Shown: positions 1 to 6,928, counted from the stretch's first letter. The stretch is 64,000 nucleotides of DNA from JALYTY01 sp964546935 (GCA_964546935.1 CAZJLJ010000001.1:71625-135624), one strand, 5' to 3'. Notes: generated from the letters alone by a model not told the origin. Made by a program: numbers and translations.

Positions 1-399
1 GCCCAAACGTTCCGCGAAGGCAAAGACGTCGCGATCGTCGCTTGCGGGATCCTCGTGTACAACGCGCTGATTGCTGCGGAGGAGCTGGCACGCGAAGACG
101 GCATCGAATGCCGCGTCGTAAACAACCACACCATAAAGCCGATGGATGAAGCCGCAGTTATCGCCGCAGCAAAAGAGTGCGAAACCGTAGTGACGGTTGA
201 AGAACACCAAGTCCAGGGCGGCATGGGCTCGCGCGTAGCGGAAATCCTTACGCAGAACTATCCGGTGCCGATGGAGTTCATCGGCGTTCACGATCAATTC
301 GGACAATCGGGCGACCCGGTTGAATTGATCGAGCATTACGGCATGGGCACGAAGGCGATCAAAGAAGCCGCGCGTCGCGCATACAAGCGTAAGAAGTAG
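1..399 (+). CDS. Transketolase, C-terminal part (5' truncated)
   Basis: The frame is open from base 1, so the gene begins outside the window; 132 residues are visible. They match the C-terminal Rossmann-like domain of transketolase-type thiamine diphosphate enzymes: a GKDVAIVACG strand-turn, an EEHQVQGGMGS segment, and the closing DQFGQSGDPVELIEHYGM motif. In split transketolases this is the end of the C-terminal subunit, which moves two-carbon ketol units in the non-oxidative pentose phosphate pathway. The related DXS enzyme is possible but less likely, given the closing motif. The gene ends 21 bp before a strong hairpin terminator. Confidence 0.82.
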   Translation, partial: AQTFREGKDVAIVACGILVYNALIAAEELAREDGIECRVVNNHTIKPMDEAAVIAAAKECETVVTVEEHQVQGGMGSRVAEILTQNYPVPMEFIGVHDQFGQSGDPVELIEHYGMGTKAIKEAARRAYKRKK

Positions 400-420
400 C
401 GAAAGCTAAAGGAAAAAGAA

Positions 421-457
421 AGAGCCGGTTCGTTTGAACCGGCTCTTTGTATTTTTT
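421..457. terminator. Bidirectional rho-independent terminator
   Basis: An 11-bp perfect stem (AGAGCCGGTTC / GAACCGGCTCT, 421-431 and 436-446) closes a GTTT loop. It is followed by a T-rich tail on the plus strand and, because A-rich sequence precedes it, by a T-rich tail on the minus strand too. It lies between the convergent ends of the transketolase and rpsO. Confidence 0.9.
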
Positions 458-467
458 CTCGAGCGTC

Positions 468-737
468 TTAGCGGCGCAGTCCGAGATCCGAGATCAACGA
501 GCGATAGCGTTCGAGATCTTTCTGCTGCAGGTAGCTGAGCAGACGTCGGCGCTGACCGACCTGCAGAAGCAGGCCACGGCGGCTGTGATGGTCCTTCTTG
601 TGAACCTTCAGGTGCTCGGTAAGTTGATTGATCGACGCCGTAAGAATCGCGATTTGAACTTCGGCGGAGCCGGTGTCGTTGGACCCGCGGCCGTACTTGG
701 CGGCGATTTCCGCCTTCTGTTCCTTGGTAAGAGGCAC
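468..737 (-). CDS. rpsO: 30S ribosomal protein S15
   Basis: The product has 89 residues, the standard S15 length. S15 binds the 16S rRNA central domain early in 30S assembly. Diagnostic segments are GSAEVQIAILTASINQLTEHLK, the HKKDHHSRRGLL loop that contacts rRNA, and the closing DLERYRSLISDLGLRR. The start is the GTG at 737, because AGGAG sits 8 nt upstream and this gives VPLTKEQKAEI; a longer open frame runs to 797 but would add a non-conserved extension. A structured leader precedes it, as expected for an S15-autoregulated gene. Confidence 0.96.
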   Translation of the reverse strand: MPLTKEQKAEIAAKYGRGSNDTGSAEVQIAILTASINQLTEHLKVHKKDHHSRRGLLLQVGQRRRLLSYLQQKDLERYRSLISDLGLRR

Positions 738-767
738 GAATAGAACTCCTTGTGCAGGATAGACTCG

Positions 768-803
768 GCCGGATGCAGGGCACGCCCCGTGCTCCACTCC
801 GGC
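768..803 (-). promoter_or_regulatory. Structured rpsO 5' leader, candidate S15 autoregulatory RNA
   Basis: On the minus strand an outer stem GCCGGA/TCCGGC (798-803 with 768-773) encloses an inner stem GCACG/CGTGC (788-792 with 780-784) with a GGG loop and internal loops on both sides. It ends about 30 nt upstream of the GTG start. S15 is known to repress its own mRNA through leader structures that differ between phyla. That this one binds S15 is inference. Confidence 0.45.
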
Positions 804-812
804 GACCGGCGT

Positions 813-841
813 ATCTTATCAAAGTGTCTGCCGTGACGCAA
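813..841 (-). promoter_or_regulatory. Probable sigma70-type promoter of rpsO
   Basis: On the minus strand TTGCGT (836-841) and TAAGAT (813-818) are separated by exactly 17 nt. Transcription would start near 806, just before the leader hairpin, giving a leader of about 70 nt. The -35 box matches only half of the consensus. Confidence 0.45.
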
Positions 842-937
842 CCCGGCCATAAGGATTAGCTACAAAAGTAGCGTCACGAGGGCCGGGGCAAGAAAGTTAC
901 ACGCCTAGGCCGCGTTAGGTTAAGAAAGGGGTTGCTT

Positions 938-1315
938 ATGGCAGTCTGGTTTATTCGCGTTGCTGTAGCCTATGTCGTCATCGGCGTGATTTTCGGATTC
1001 GTTATCGGAATCCAGGAGAAGTTTGCCTTTGCGAACGTCCACGCACACTTGAACTTAGTTGGATGGGCGACACTGGCGCTTGCAGGCGTGATTTACTTCT
1101 TGTTTCCGGCGGCCGGAAACAACCGGCTCGCTGTTGTGCACTTCTGGCTGCAAAACATCGGGTTGCCGGTCTTTACGATCGGATTGTTCCTTATCGATGC
1201 GGGGAACGTTCAGGCCGGCGTGCCGCCGACGGCGATTGGTTCCCTCATCGTCATCGCGGCGATCTTGGTTTTCGCGATCAACGTCTGGACGAACGTGAAA
1301 ACGGTTCGCGCTTAA
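938..1315 (+). CDS. Small four-helix membrane protein related to haem-copper oxidase subunit I
   Basis: The product has 125 residues and about four hydrophobic helices. The segment FANVHAHLNLVGWATLALAG and a later VVHFWLQNIGLP resemble the histidine-bearing helices of cbb3-type oxidase subunit I, as in short proteins often annotated as cytochrome oxidase-like. His residues in helices could bind haem or metal, but a complete oxidase site is absent. The start is the ATG at 938, with AAGGGG upstream. The gene converges with the thioesterase gene and overlaps its end by 4 bp. Function is not established. Confidence 0.7.
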   Translation: MAVWFIRVAVAYVVIGVIFGFVIGIQEKFAFANVHAHLNLVGWATLALAGVIYFLFPAAGNNRLAVVHFWLQNIGLPVFTIGLFLIDAGNVQAGVPPTAIGSLIVIAAILVFAINVWTNVKTVRA

Positions 1316-1695
1316 CTTTCGTCTCGAACCGGCGTCGGCTTCCCGTCGGGGCCGATCGCGACAAACACGAAACGTCCAACCGTCGATAGACGCCGTTCGC
1401 CGCTTAGCGGATGTTCTGCCCATAGCTCGACTTCGACTGTAATTGAAGTGCGGCCGATTTTGTCGACGCGTGCGATTGTCTCGACGAACTCGCCGGCGCG
1501 AATTGGTTCTTTGAAATCGATTCGATCGACCGATGCCGTAACGACGGTTTTGCGGCACGAGCGCATTGCGGCAATCGACGCAACCACGTCCATCATCGCG
1601 AGCGCTTTTCCGCCGAAGAGCGTTCCGTAATGATTCGTTTCGTGCGGAAAGACGATTTCGGTGCGTCGTTCGACGATGGGTTCGATTTCGGTCAT
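1312..1695 (-). CDS. Acyl-CoA thioesterase, hotdog fold (YciA/ACOT type)
   Basis: This 127-residue protein has the single hotdog domain of acyl-CoA hydrolases. The family's opening is visible: VFPHETNHYGTLFGGKALAMMD, with the N-H-x-G-T-L-F-G-G signature and the catalytic acidic residue in MMDVVASIAAMR. It hydrolyses acyl-CoA thioesters in the cytoplasm; chain-length preference cannot be read from sequence. It is the last gene of a leftward group (ArsR, RidA, DUF4126, thioesterase), 7 bp after the DUF4126 gene. Confidence 0.88.
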   Translation of the reverse strand: MTEIEPIVERRTEIVFPHETNHYGTLFGGKALAMMDVVASIAAMRSCRKTVVTASVDRIDFKEPIRAGEFVETIARVDKIGRTSITVEVELWAEHPLSGERRLSTVGRFVFVAIGPDGKPTPVRDES

Positions 1696-1702
1696 AGCGG
1701 CG

Positions 1703-2122
1703 TCACTGATTCGCGAGGACTATCCAAAACGCTCCTACGACAGCCACGGCGTCTTCCAGTAGCGCAGCGGCCATCGGCGGAAGTCGCAGCGAAGGCGCCG
1801 TCTTCAACCGCCAAAAGTAGCCGGCGTATGCCCCCGCCAGCGCGCCTACGATGCCCAACACAATTGCAAGTGCACCGGGCGTCCCAAGCCTGCTTGAAGT
1901 CGCCCATGCGCAGTAGCCGCCGAAGATACATCGCATAACCAACGGTCCCGGCGTCGTACGCGCGGGGACCGGGAATTTGTCGGCAATGAGTTCGCCGAGT
2001 GCTAGGACGATCGCCACAATGGAAGTCCAATTGTGGTACGGATAACGTACTGCCGCAAACGGCGTAAACGTACGCAGCCCGGCAATGAAGCCGAGTGCGA
2101 GCGCAATCAGAATCGCAGCCAT
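1703..2122 (-). CDS. DUF4126 family membrane protein
   Basis: The product has 139 residues and about four hydrophobic segments. It opens with GFIAGLRTFTPFAAV, continues with ELIADKFPVPARTTPGPLVMR and ends with LLEDAVAVVGAFWIV, the arrangement of the DUF4126 family. The conserved GLRTFT and D-K-x-P-x-x-x-x-R-T-x-P patterns are clear. No biochemical role is known. It follows the RidA gene by 17 bp and precedes the thioesterase gene by 7 bp, so co-transcription is likely. Confidence 0.8.
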   Translation of the reverse strand: MAAILIALALGFIAGLRTFTPFAAVRYPYHNWTSIVAIVLALGELIADKFPVPARTTPGPLVMRCIFGGYCAWATSSRLGTPGALAIVLGIVGALAGAYAGYFWRLKTAPSLRLPPMAAALLEDAVAVVGAFWIVLANQ

Positions 2123-2139
2123 CCCTGCGACTTCTGTTA

Positions 2140-2547
2140 TTATCCGGAAATCTCTGCGATAAGCTCCACTTCAACGCTCGAATTTGCCGGCAACGATGCT
2201 ACGCCGACGGCCGAACGCGCGTGACGGCCGCGCTCGCCAAGCACCTCGATGAAACGGTCCGACGCGCCGTTGATGACGGCCGGCATTTCGGTGAATTCGG
2301 GCGAAACGTTAACGAATCCAAGCAGCTTTACGATACGAACTAAGCGATCCAGCGAGCCGATTTCCCGTTCGATGGTCGCTAGCATCTCATCGGCAACCTG
2401 ACGCGCACCTTCGTATCCGCGTTCCACCGTTTGCTCGGCTCCGATTTTTCCCGTTACGGGATTCGTTCCGCGCCCGGAAATGTGTCCTGAGACATAAAGT
2501 AGATTTCCCGTGCGTGCGACGGGCAAAAAATTCCCAACTGTTTGCAT
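2140..2547 (-). CDS. RidA/YjgF family protein
   Basis: This 135-residue protein has the RidA fold: TGNLLYVSGHISG, then GYEGARQVADEMLATIEREIGSLDRLVRIVKLLGFVN, and the closing R-S-A-V-G-V-A-S-L-P segment that contains the arginine used by RidA to bind 2-aminoacrylate-type imines. RidA proteins hydrolyse reactive enamines released by PLP-dependent threonine/serine dehydratases. Such a dehydratase is encoded divergently at 2887, a meaningful pairing. The longer spacing resembles the chorismate-mutase-like RidA subgroup. The gene follows the ArsR regulator by 3 bp. Confidence 0.88.
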   Translation of the reverse strand: MQTVGNFLPVARTGNLLYVSGHISGRGTNPVTGKIGAEQTVERGYEGARQVADEMLATIEREIGSLDRLVRIVKLLGFVNVSPEFTEMPAVINGASDRFIEVLGERGRHARSAVGVASLPANSSVEVELIAEISG

Positions 2548-2550
2548 CTT

Positions 2551-2850
2551 TTAAAGATTCCGTAACTCCGCTTTGACGGCTTTGATTTGTGCCTCGTCTC
2601 GCTTGTAAAACGTCCACTGCTTGATTCGCTTCGCTTTTAGAAGACCGGCTTGTGCTAAAACGCGCAGATGCTCGCTTGCGGTGGGCTGGCTGATACCAAG
2701 TTTCTCGGCGATAAACAACCCGCAGACGCCATCTTTTACGAGATCGCCGTCGACCTGCGGCGGAAAGTGTGCTTCGGGATCTTTCAGCCACTCCATGATG
2801 AGAAGGCGCTTGTCGTTTGCGAGCGCCCGGAGCGCACTTTCATTAGGCAT
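2551..2850 (-). CDS. ArsR-family winged-helix transcriptional regulator
   Basis: The product has 99 residues and is a single winged HTH: ALRALANDKRLLIMEWL, then LFIAEKLGISQPTASEHLRVLAQAGLLKAKRIKQWTFYKRDE. The recognition helix (SQPTASEHLRVL) and wing are typical of ArsR. The metal-binding ELCVC motif is not present; one Cys (VCGLF) lies near the usual place, so the signal may not be a metal. It is divergent from the dehydratase with 36 bp between the start codons and probably controls both directions. Confidence 0.88.
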   Translation of the reverse strand: MPNESALRALANDKRLLIMEWLKDPEAHFPPQVDGDLVKDGVCGLFIAEKLGISQPTASEHLRVLAQAGLLKAKRIKQWTFYKRDEAQIKAVKAELRNL

Positions 2851-2889
2851 ATTGCCAATTTGCTAAATTTCGAATTAAATGTCAATATG
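2848..2889. promoter_or_regulatory. Divergent overlapping promoters with inverted repeat; both mRNAs probably leaderless
   Basis: The two start codons lie in an inverted repeat (CATATTG 2848-2854, CAATATG 2883-2889). Rightwards, TTGCCA (2852-2857), 17 nt, then TTAAAT (2875-2880) ends 6 nt before the ATG. Leftwards, a consensus TTGACA (2880-2885) is placed so that transcription would start at or near the ArsR ATG, with a weak -10. A regulator binding here would cover both promoters. Confidence 0.5.
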
Positions 2890-3804
2890 CAGGCCCAGTA
2901 CGAAACCGCCACACCTCACGCGATCGAGCAGGTCGAACGCTTGATCCGCCCATACATCCGGCGAACGCCGGTTGTAGAGATCGAGGGCGTAGCCGTGAAA
3001 GTCGAGTCGATGCAGGTGAGCGGCTCGTTTAAGGCGCGCGGTGCCTTCGCGAATCTACTCAATCGCAAAGCCGGCGACGCGGGCGTGGTTGCCGCATCCG
3101 GCGGAAACCACGGCGCGGCCGTCGCTTACGCTGCGGCCACGCTGCACGTGCCGTGCAAAATCTACGTTCCAAGCGTTTCGTCGCCCGCGAAAATCGAGCG
3201 CATCCGCGCATACGGCGCCGAACTGGTCATTGTGCCCGGCACGTATAGCGACGCGCTGGAGGCGAGCCTTTCGGACGCACAACACGATGGCGCTATTCAC
3301 GTGCATGCCTTCGACGGCATCGAAACCGTGCTCGGCCAAGGGACCATTGCAAAAGAGATTTCCGAACAAGCACCGCAGCTCGACACCGTTCTGGTCGCCG
3401 TCGGCGGCGGTGGTTTGATCGCGGGTGTCGCTTCGTGGTACACCGGCAATACGCGTATCGTCGCCGTTGAACCGGAGGGCGCGCCTACATTTACCTATGC
3501 GCGAGCTGCAGGACGTCCGGTTGACGCTCCAACAGGAAGCGTTGCAAACGATTCGCTTGCACCGCGCCGTATTGGCGAACTCGTCTATCCGATTCTCGAG
3601 AAGGGAGTCGAAAGGACCGTGCTTGTTTCCGACGATGATATTCAGGCTTCCCGAGCCGCGCTCTGGGAGAAAGCGCGAATAGTTGCCGAACCAGGCGGCG
3701 CGGCTGCATATGCAGCGCTTCTTTCGGGCAAGTATCAACCGCGCTCCGGCGAACGCGTCGGAGTTATTGTGAGCGGCGGGAATGCAGTGATTTCGTGGAC
3801 TTAG
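2887..3804 (+). CDS. Threonine/serine dehydratase, PLP fold type II
   Basis: The product has 305 residues. The PLP lysine is in VSGSFKARGAFANLL, followed by VAASGGNHGAAVAYAA and the phosphate-binding VAVGGGGLIAGVAS loop. These place it with fold type II L-threonine/L-serine deaminases, which release 2-oxobutyrate or pyruvate and ammonia through enamine intermediates. There is no C-terminal ACT domain, so it is unlikely to be the isoleucine-inhibited biosynthetic IlvA; a catabolic or racemase-like role is possible. The start is the ATG at 2887, because similarity begins shortly after it; an upstream extension would run antisense through the arsR-like gene. The end overlaps the next gene by 10 bp. 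Confidence 0.87.
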   Translation: MQAQYETATPHAIEQVERLIRPYIRRTPVVEIEGVAVKVESMQVSGSFKARGAFANLLNRKAGDAGVVAASGGNHGAAVAYAAATLHVPCKIYVPSVSSPAKIERIRAYGAELVIVPGTYSDALEASLSDAQHDGAIHVHAFDGIETVLGQGTIAKEISEQAPQLDTVLVAVGGGGLIAGVASWYTGNTRIVAVEPEGAPTFTYARAAGRPVDAPTGSVANDSLAPRRIGELVYPILEKGVERTVLVSDDDIQASRAALWEKARIVAEPGGAAAYAALLSGKYQPRSGERVGVIVSGGNAVISWT

Positions 3805-4562
3805 GAATTCGTGGAAGAGTCGCGCTTGTTACGGGCGCCAGCTCCGGGATTGGTAAGGCCGTTGCGCTTGCCCTTGCAGAGGAGGGCGCAAAGATCGCGG
3901 TCGCGGCACGCCGGCTTGAATTGTGTGAAGCGGTTGCATCGGAAGCGCGAACGCGGGGTGCGAGCGATGCACGTGCGTACGAACTGAATCTAAACGACGA
4001 CGCGTCGATCGGTGAAACGATCCGGCGGGTCCAGAATGAATTGGGCGCAATTGATATTCTCGTTGCGAACTCCGGTGGACCGAAACCCGGTTCTTACACG
4101 CAAGTCGTCATCGAAGATTGGGATATTGCGTACCGTTCGCTTTTGCGTTGCATGGTGGAAATGGTGAGCGCCGTCCTTCCGTCGATGCGCAATAAAAAGT
4201 GGGGACGCATCGTCGCGCTGACGTCCTCATCCGTCAAACAACCCATTCCGAATTTGGTGCTCTCCAACGCGTTTAGGACCGCGCTCGTTTCCGCTCTGAA
4301 AACTCTGTCGATGGAAGCCGGGGCCGACGGCGTCACCGTCAACGCAATTGCCACAGGCCGAATCTTAACGGACCGGCTGCGCGAGCTCTATCCCGATGAA
4401 GCAGAAATGCAAAGAAGCGCCGAGAGCAATATTTCGTTGCGCCGCGTTGCCACGCCGGAAGAGTTCGCGCCGATGGTGGCGTTTTTGTGCAGCGAACAGG
4501 CTCGGTACGTGACGGGACAGACGATAGCCGTCGACGGCGGCTTGATCAAGTCGCTGTTTTGA
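3795..4562 (+). CDS. SDR-family protein with altered catalytic Tyr/Lys
   Basis: This 255-residue protein has the short-chain dehydrogenase fold: TGASSGIG (residues 13-20) for the nucleotide and a C-terminal YVTGQTIAVDGG. The catalytic Ser region is SSSVKQP (144-150), but the usual YxxxK aligns with SNAFR, giving Ser157 and Arg161. The NNAG motif reads NSGG. A subgroup of SDR proteins annotated as 3-oxoacyl-ACP reductase-like shares this LSNAxR signature, so this may be a distinct chemistry, not decay. It starts with a GTG at 3795 inside the end of the dehydratase gene, so translational coupling is likely. Confidence 0.85.
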   Translation: MDLGIRGRVALVTGASSGIGKAVALALAEEGAKIAVAARRLELCEAVASEARTRGASDARAYELNLNDDASIGETIRRVQNELGAIDILVANSGGPKPGSYTQVVIEDWDIAYRSLLRCMVEMVSAVLPSMRNKKWGRIVALTSSSVKQPIPNLVLSNAFRTALVSALKTLSMEAGADGVTVNAIATGRILTDRLRELYPDEAEMQRSAESNISLRRVATPEEFAPMVAFLCSEQARYVTGQTIAVDGGLIKSLF

Positions 4563-4809
4563 GCCGCGCGGCCAAGTCGTCCAGCGCCGGGTCGAAATCG
4601 CCTTTTGTCTTGAGGGTTTGGAGCGCGGATGCGATACGCTCGGCAAGCTCGTTCGGAATCTCGAGTACGACTTTTCCGGCTGTCTGGGCATCGAGTTGTT
4701 CGATCGCGCGCTTCGCCATATTGGCTTGGCCGAAAGAATAGGCGTGATGCGAAGCGTTTCCGAGAAGGTCGAGTTCCGACTGTAACCATGATCGATACGC
4801 ATTAAGCAT
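4546..4809 (-). CDS. Small hypothetical protein (87 residues)
   Basis: The reading frame encodes a charged, mostly helical 87-residue protein (opening MLNAYRSWLQSELDLL; later ANMAKRAIEQLDAQ and LDDLAARLK). I do not recognise a family. It overlaps the end of the SDR gene by 17 bp, and its ATG shares the palindrome CATG at 4807-4810 with the start codon of the divergent Rieske gene. A shorter form could start at MAKRAIEQLD. Support is the compact fit between neighbours and a normal residue mix; no strong ribosome site is seen. Confidence 0.5.
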   Translation of the reverse strand: MLNAYRSWLQSELDLLGNASHHAYSFGQANMAKRAIEQLDAQTAGKVVLEIPNELAERIASALQTLKTKGDFDPALDDLAARLKTAT

Positions 4810-5131
4810 GTCCGAGTTCGTTCGCGTTGCGCACGCTGCAGCCGTGCAGCCGGGAAAAAGTTACCCCGTGGTCGTTGGGCGCTACGAAGTGGCGCTGTTC
4901 AACGTCGACGGTACCATCTACGCGCTGGAGAACGTGTGTCCGCATCAGGGCGGTCCGTTGGCGGACGGATTCCTCGAGGGCGAGTTTGTCACGTGTCCGT
5001 GGCACGCATGGTGCTTCGATGTCCGCACCGGCAAGATGACGCTCGGTGATTTTGCCGTTGTGCCGCGTTTTGAAGTGCGCGTGGAGAACGGAAGCATTTT
5101 CGTCGCGACGCAACCAGCGGAGGAGCTATGA
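4808..5131 (+). CDS. Rieske [2Fe-2S] ferredoxin-like protein
   Basis: The product has 107 residues and one Rieske domain. The ligands are C44-P-H46 (CPHQGGPL) and C63-PW-H66 (CPWHAW), in the order of dioxygenase-type ferredoxins and NirD. There is no membrane anchor or Tat signal, so it is a soluble cytoplasmic electron carrier or a small reductase subunit. Its partner is not evident: the next gene, overlapping by 4 bp, encodes an HTH protein, not an oxygenase or reductase. Confidence 0.9.
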   Translation: MSEFVRVAHAAAVQPGKSYPVVVGRYEVALFNVDGTIYALENVCPHQGGPLADGFLEGEFVTCPWHAWCFDVRTGKMTLGDFAVVPRFEVRVENGSIFVATQPAEEL

Positions 5132-5631
5132 ACGACCAACCGGCTTGGGACGGGCGCTTAGGAACCGCCGGCGGGAACGCATTCGGAGCAGCACTTTCGG
5201 CGTTCGCCGCCGAGCGCGAAGTGAGCCACGGCCGTTTGGCGGAGGCGACGGGTCTGCCGCTGGAAACGATTGCCGCTATTCTGGCAGGCACGCAACGTGT
5301 CGGCATCTCGGCGCTAGCAAGGCTTGCCCAAGCGTTGCGTGCGCGTCCCATCGAGTTTCTTCAGAAAACGTCGATCCTTTCGCTCGATGCGTACGCGTTC
5401 GGCTTAGACCCGCTCTATTTTCTGCCCGAAGGTCCGGTGCGCTACGATGCTCGCATTTACATGCGAGAGATCAATCCACGGCACCGCGTTCCGGAGAGCG
5501 ACATGACCAAGCGCAATCCAGCGCTGAAGGCTCTCGCCGAAGACGAGCTCCTTGATTCGCTTGGAAAGCTCGAAGTAGAACTTGCTTACTTGCTCCGCAC
5601 TGCGGTGCAACACACGGGTGGGACACTCTAG
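5128..5631 (+). CDS. XRE-like helix-turn-helix protein of unknown target
   Basis: This 167-residue protein has an HTH near residues 30-80 (SHGRLAEATGLPLETIAAIL, then ISALARLAQALR). The remainder (LDPLYFLPEGPVRYDARIYMREINPRHRVPESDMTK and a helical end) matches nothing I know. The start ATG overlaps the Rieske gene's stop by 4 bp, and the DJ-1-like gene follows after 25 bp. The genes probably form one transcription unit, and this protein may regulate it or respond to its redox partner. Confidence 0.72.
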   Translation: MNDQPAWDGRLGTAGGNAFGAALSAFAAEREVSHGRLAEATGLPLETIAAILAGTQRVGISALARLAQALRARPIEFLQKTSILSLDAYAFGLDPLYFLPEGPVRYDARIYMREINPRHRVPESDMTKRNPALKALAEDELLDSLGKLEVELAYLLRTAVQHTGGTL

Positions 5632-5656
5632 GTCCAGGAGCGAATCCGCGGGGACG

Positions 5657-6220
5657 ATGCAAGGACTGGATGGCAAGCGGATCGCCGCGCTGATCGGCGA
5701 TGGATTTGAAGAAGCGGATTTAATGGAACCGCGTAAGGCGCTAGAAGATGCCGGAGCAATCGTTACGATTGTCGGCGTGGACGAGCGCTCGCGCCAAAAA
5801 ATCCAAGGAAAGCGCGGCCTGGAGAACGGCCAAACCGTCAAAGCCGAAGAGCTTGTCGGTGATGTTACGGCCGAAGACTTCGATGCGGTTCTCATCCCGG
5901 GAGGCACCTCCCCGGACCGGATTCGTACCGATAAAGAAGTGCAACGATTTCTTCGCGAGTTCGATGCCGCCAAAAAGCCGATGTTCTCCATCGGCCACGG
6001 CGCTCAAGTGCTGATCTCGTCTCAACTGGTGCGCAGCCGTCAGATAACGGGCGCGCATTCGATTGCCGACGATATTCGTAACGCCGGCGGGCTTTATCGC
6101 GATCAGCCTACCGTGCAAGATTCTAATTGGGTCAGCACGCGAGGCGGTGAAGATATGCAGCAGTTCAATCGTGCGATGATAGACAAGCTGGCTTCTTCGG
6201 GAGCAGCTCAGGCCGTTTAA
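5657..6220 (+). CDS. DJ-1/PfpI-family protein lacking the nucleophilic cysteine
   Basis: The product has 187 residues with the DJ-1/PfpI fold: GDGFEEADLMEP (the conserved Glu at 18/19), AVLIPGGTSPDRIR, and DNA coding for FSIGHGAQVLI at residues 110-120. Family members have A-x-C-H-G at this elbow; here residue 113 is Gly, so the usual Cys nucleophile is missing while the following His-Gly is kept. That argues against glyoxalase, deglycase or protease chemistry. The start is the ATG at 5657; an open frame begins earlier but adds non-family sequence. A terminator follows at 6243. Confidence 0.86.
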   Translation: MQGLDGKRIAALIGDGFEEADLMEPRKALEDAGAIVTIVGVDERSRQKIQGKRGLENGQTVKAEELVGDVTAEDFDAVLIPGGTSPDRIRTDKEVQRFLREFDAAKKPMFSIGHGAQVLISSQLVRSRQITGAHSIADDIRNAGGLYRDQPTVQDSNWVSTRGGEDMQQFNRAMIDKLASSGAAQAV

Positions 6221-6242
6221 CCGCGTAACGCAAATCCAAAAG

Positions 6243-6271
6243 CAGCTCCGCTTTTCGCGGGGCTGTTTTTA
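6243..6271. terminator. Rho-independent terminator between convergent genes
   Basis: The stem CAGCTCCGC (6243-6251) pairs with GCGGGGCTG (6257-6265), with one G-T pair and a five-base loop. TTTTTA follows. Preceding AAAAG gives a short T tail on the minus strand, so it may also serve the leftward membrane protein gene, whose stop lies just inside at 6269. Confidence 0.8.
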
Positions 6272-6928
6272 TATGGCGTCGTGTCGCGCGAGCGCCTCGC
6301 CGTACTGCCGGAGCGCCACGAAAGCCACGAGCGCGCAAAACGCCACCTCGCTTGCAACGCCCAGTGCGTCGCCGGAGTGCGTAAGCGCCGCATCGGAATA
6401 GACGGCAAGCACGTAGCCGATAAACGCGGTAGCGCAGGCAAGGGCAACATACAACGACCGGGCAGCTCCGGTGCGAATCGTGGCGTTGAGCGCAACGAGC
6501 GTGCTCGCCGATACGCAGAAGAGAACGAGAACGAAAAAGGCGGGCGGAGCCGCGAAGCCGCTCAAGAACTGCGCGAACCAATACACAAACGCGGCAAGGA
6601 ACGAAACTACGACGGGCACTACGGCTTTGGCACGCGCGAGTTCGCGTCCGAAAAGCGGCGCGCTTTGTTCGGTGAGATCCAGCATCGCATGCCGTCCCGG
6701 TCCTTGCATCAGCGCGACGGCGATTCCGATGGCGCTGCAGAAAAACATCGGTCCCGCAAGCCAAACGCTACGCGTGGCCAGATCGGCTCCAAGCGGATCG
6801 GTCATCGTCATGATTCCATGCGGCTGAATGAACGCGACCAGCGCGGCCGTTGCGCATGCGATGATTAGCGTCCTCCGCTCGGCACGCAACCTTCCGCTTA
6901 CGATTGCACGAAGCGCACGTACGGTCAC
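6269..6928 (-). CDS. Polytopic membrane protein, probable partner of the ABC-like protein
   Basis: The 219-residue product has about six hydrophobic helices (for example AAFVYWFAQFLSGFAAPPAFFV and SLYVALACATAFIGYVLAVY) separated by short charged loops. No family motif is recognised. Its position, with a 4-bp overlap after a gene for an ABC-ATPase-like protein, suggests an ABC-2-type membrane subunit, but this is inference from order. It ends at the terminator shared with the DJ-1-like gene. Confidence 0.65.
   Translation of the reverse strand: MTVRALRAIVSGRLRAERRTLIIACATAALVAFIQPHGIMTMTDPLGADLATRSVWLAGPMFFCSAIGIAVALMQGPGRHAMLDLTEQSAPLFGRELARAKAVVPVVVSFLAAFVYWFAQFLSGFAAPPAFFVLVLFCVSASTLVALNATIRTGAARSLYVALACATAFIGYVLAVYSDAALTHSGDALGVASEVAFCALVAFVALRQYGEALARHDAI

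Noticed and set aside
738..937. A tRNA or small RNA gene in the largest intergenic region
   Set aside because: No cloverleaf or T-loop consensus is seen; the region is explained by the rpsO promoter and leader and the upstream part of the next gene. A small GCTAC/GTAGC repeat at 859-872 is too short to call.
3055..3738. A 227-codon open frame on the minus strand
   Set aside because: It is antisense to the dehydratase, whose PLP motifs are intact; no motif is found in the antisense translation.
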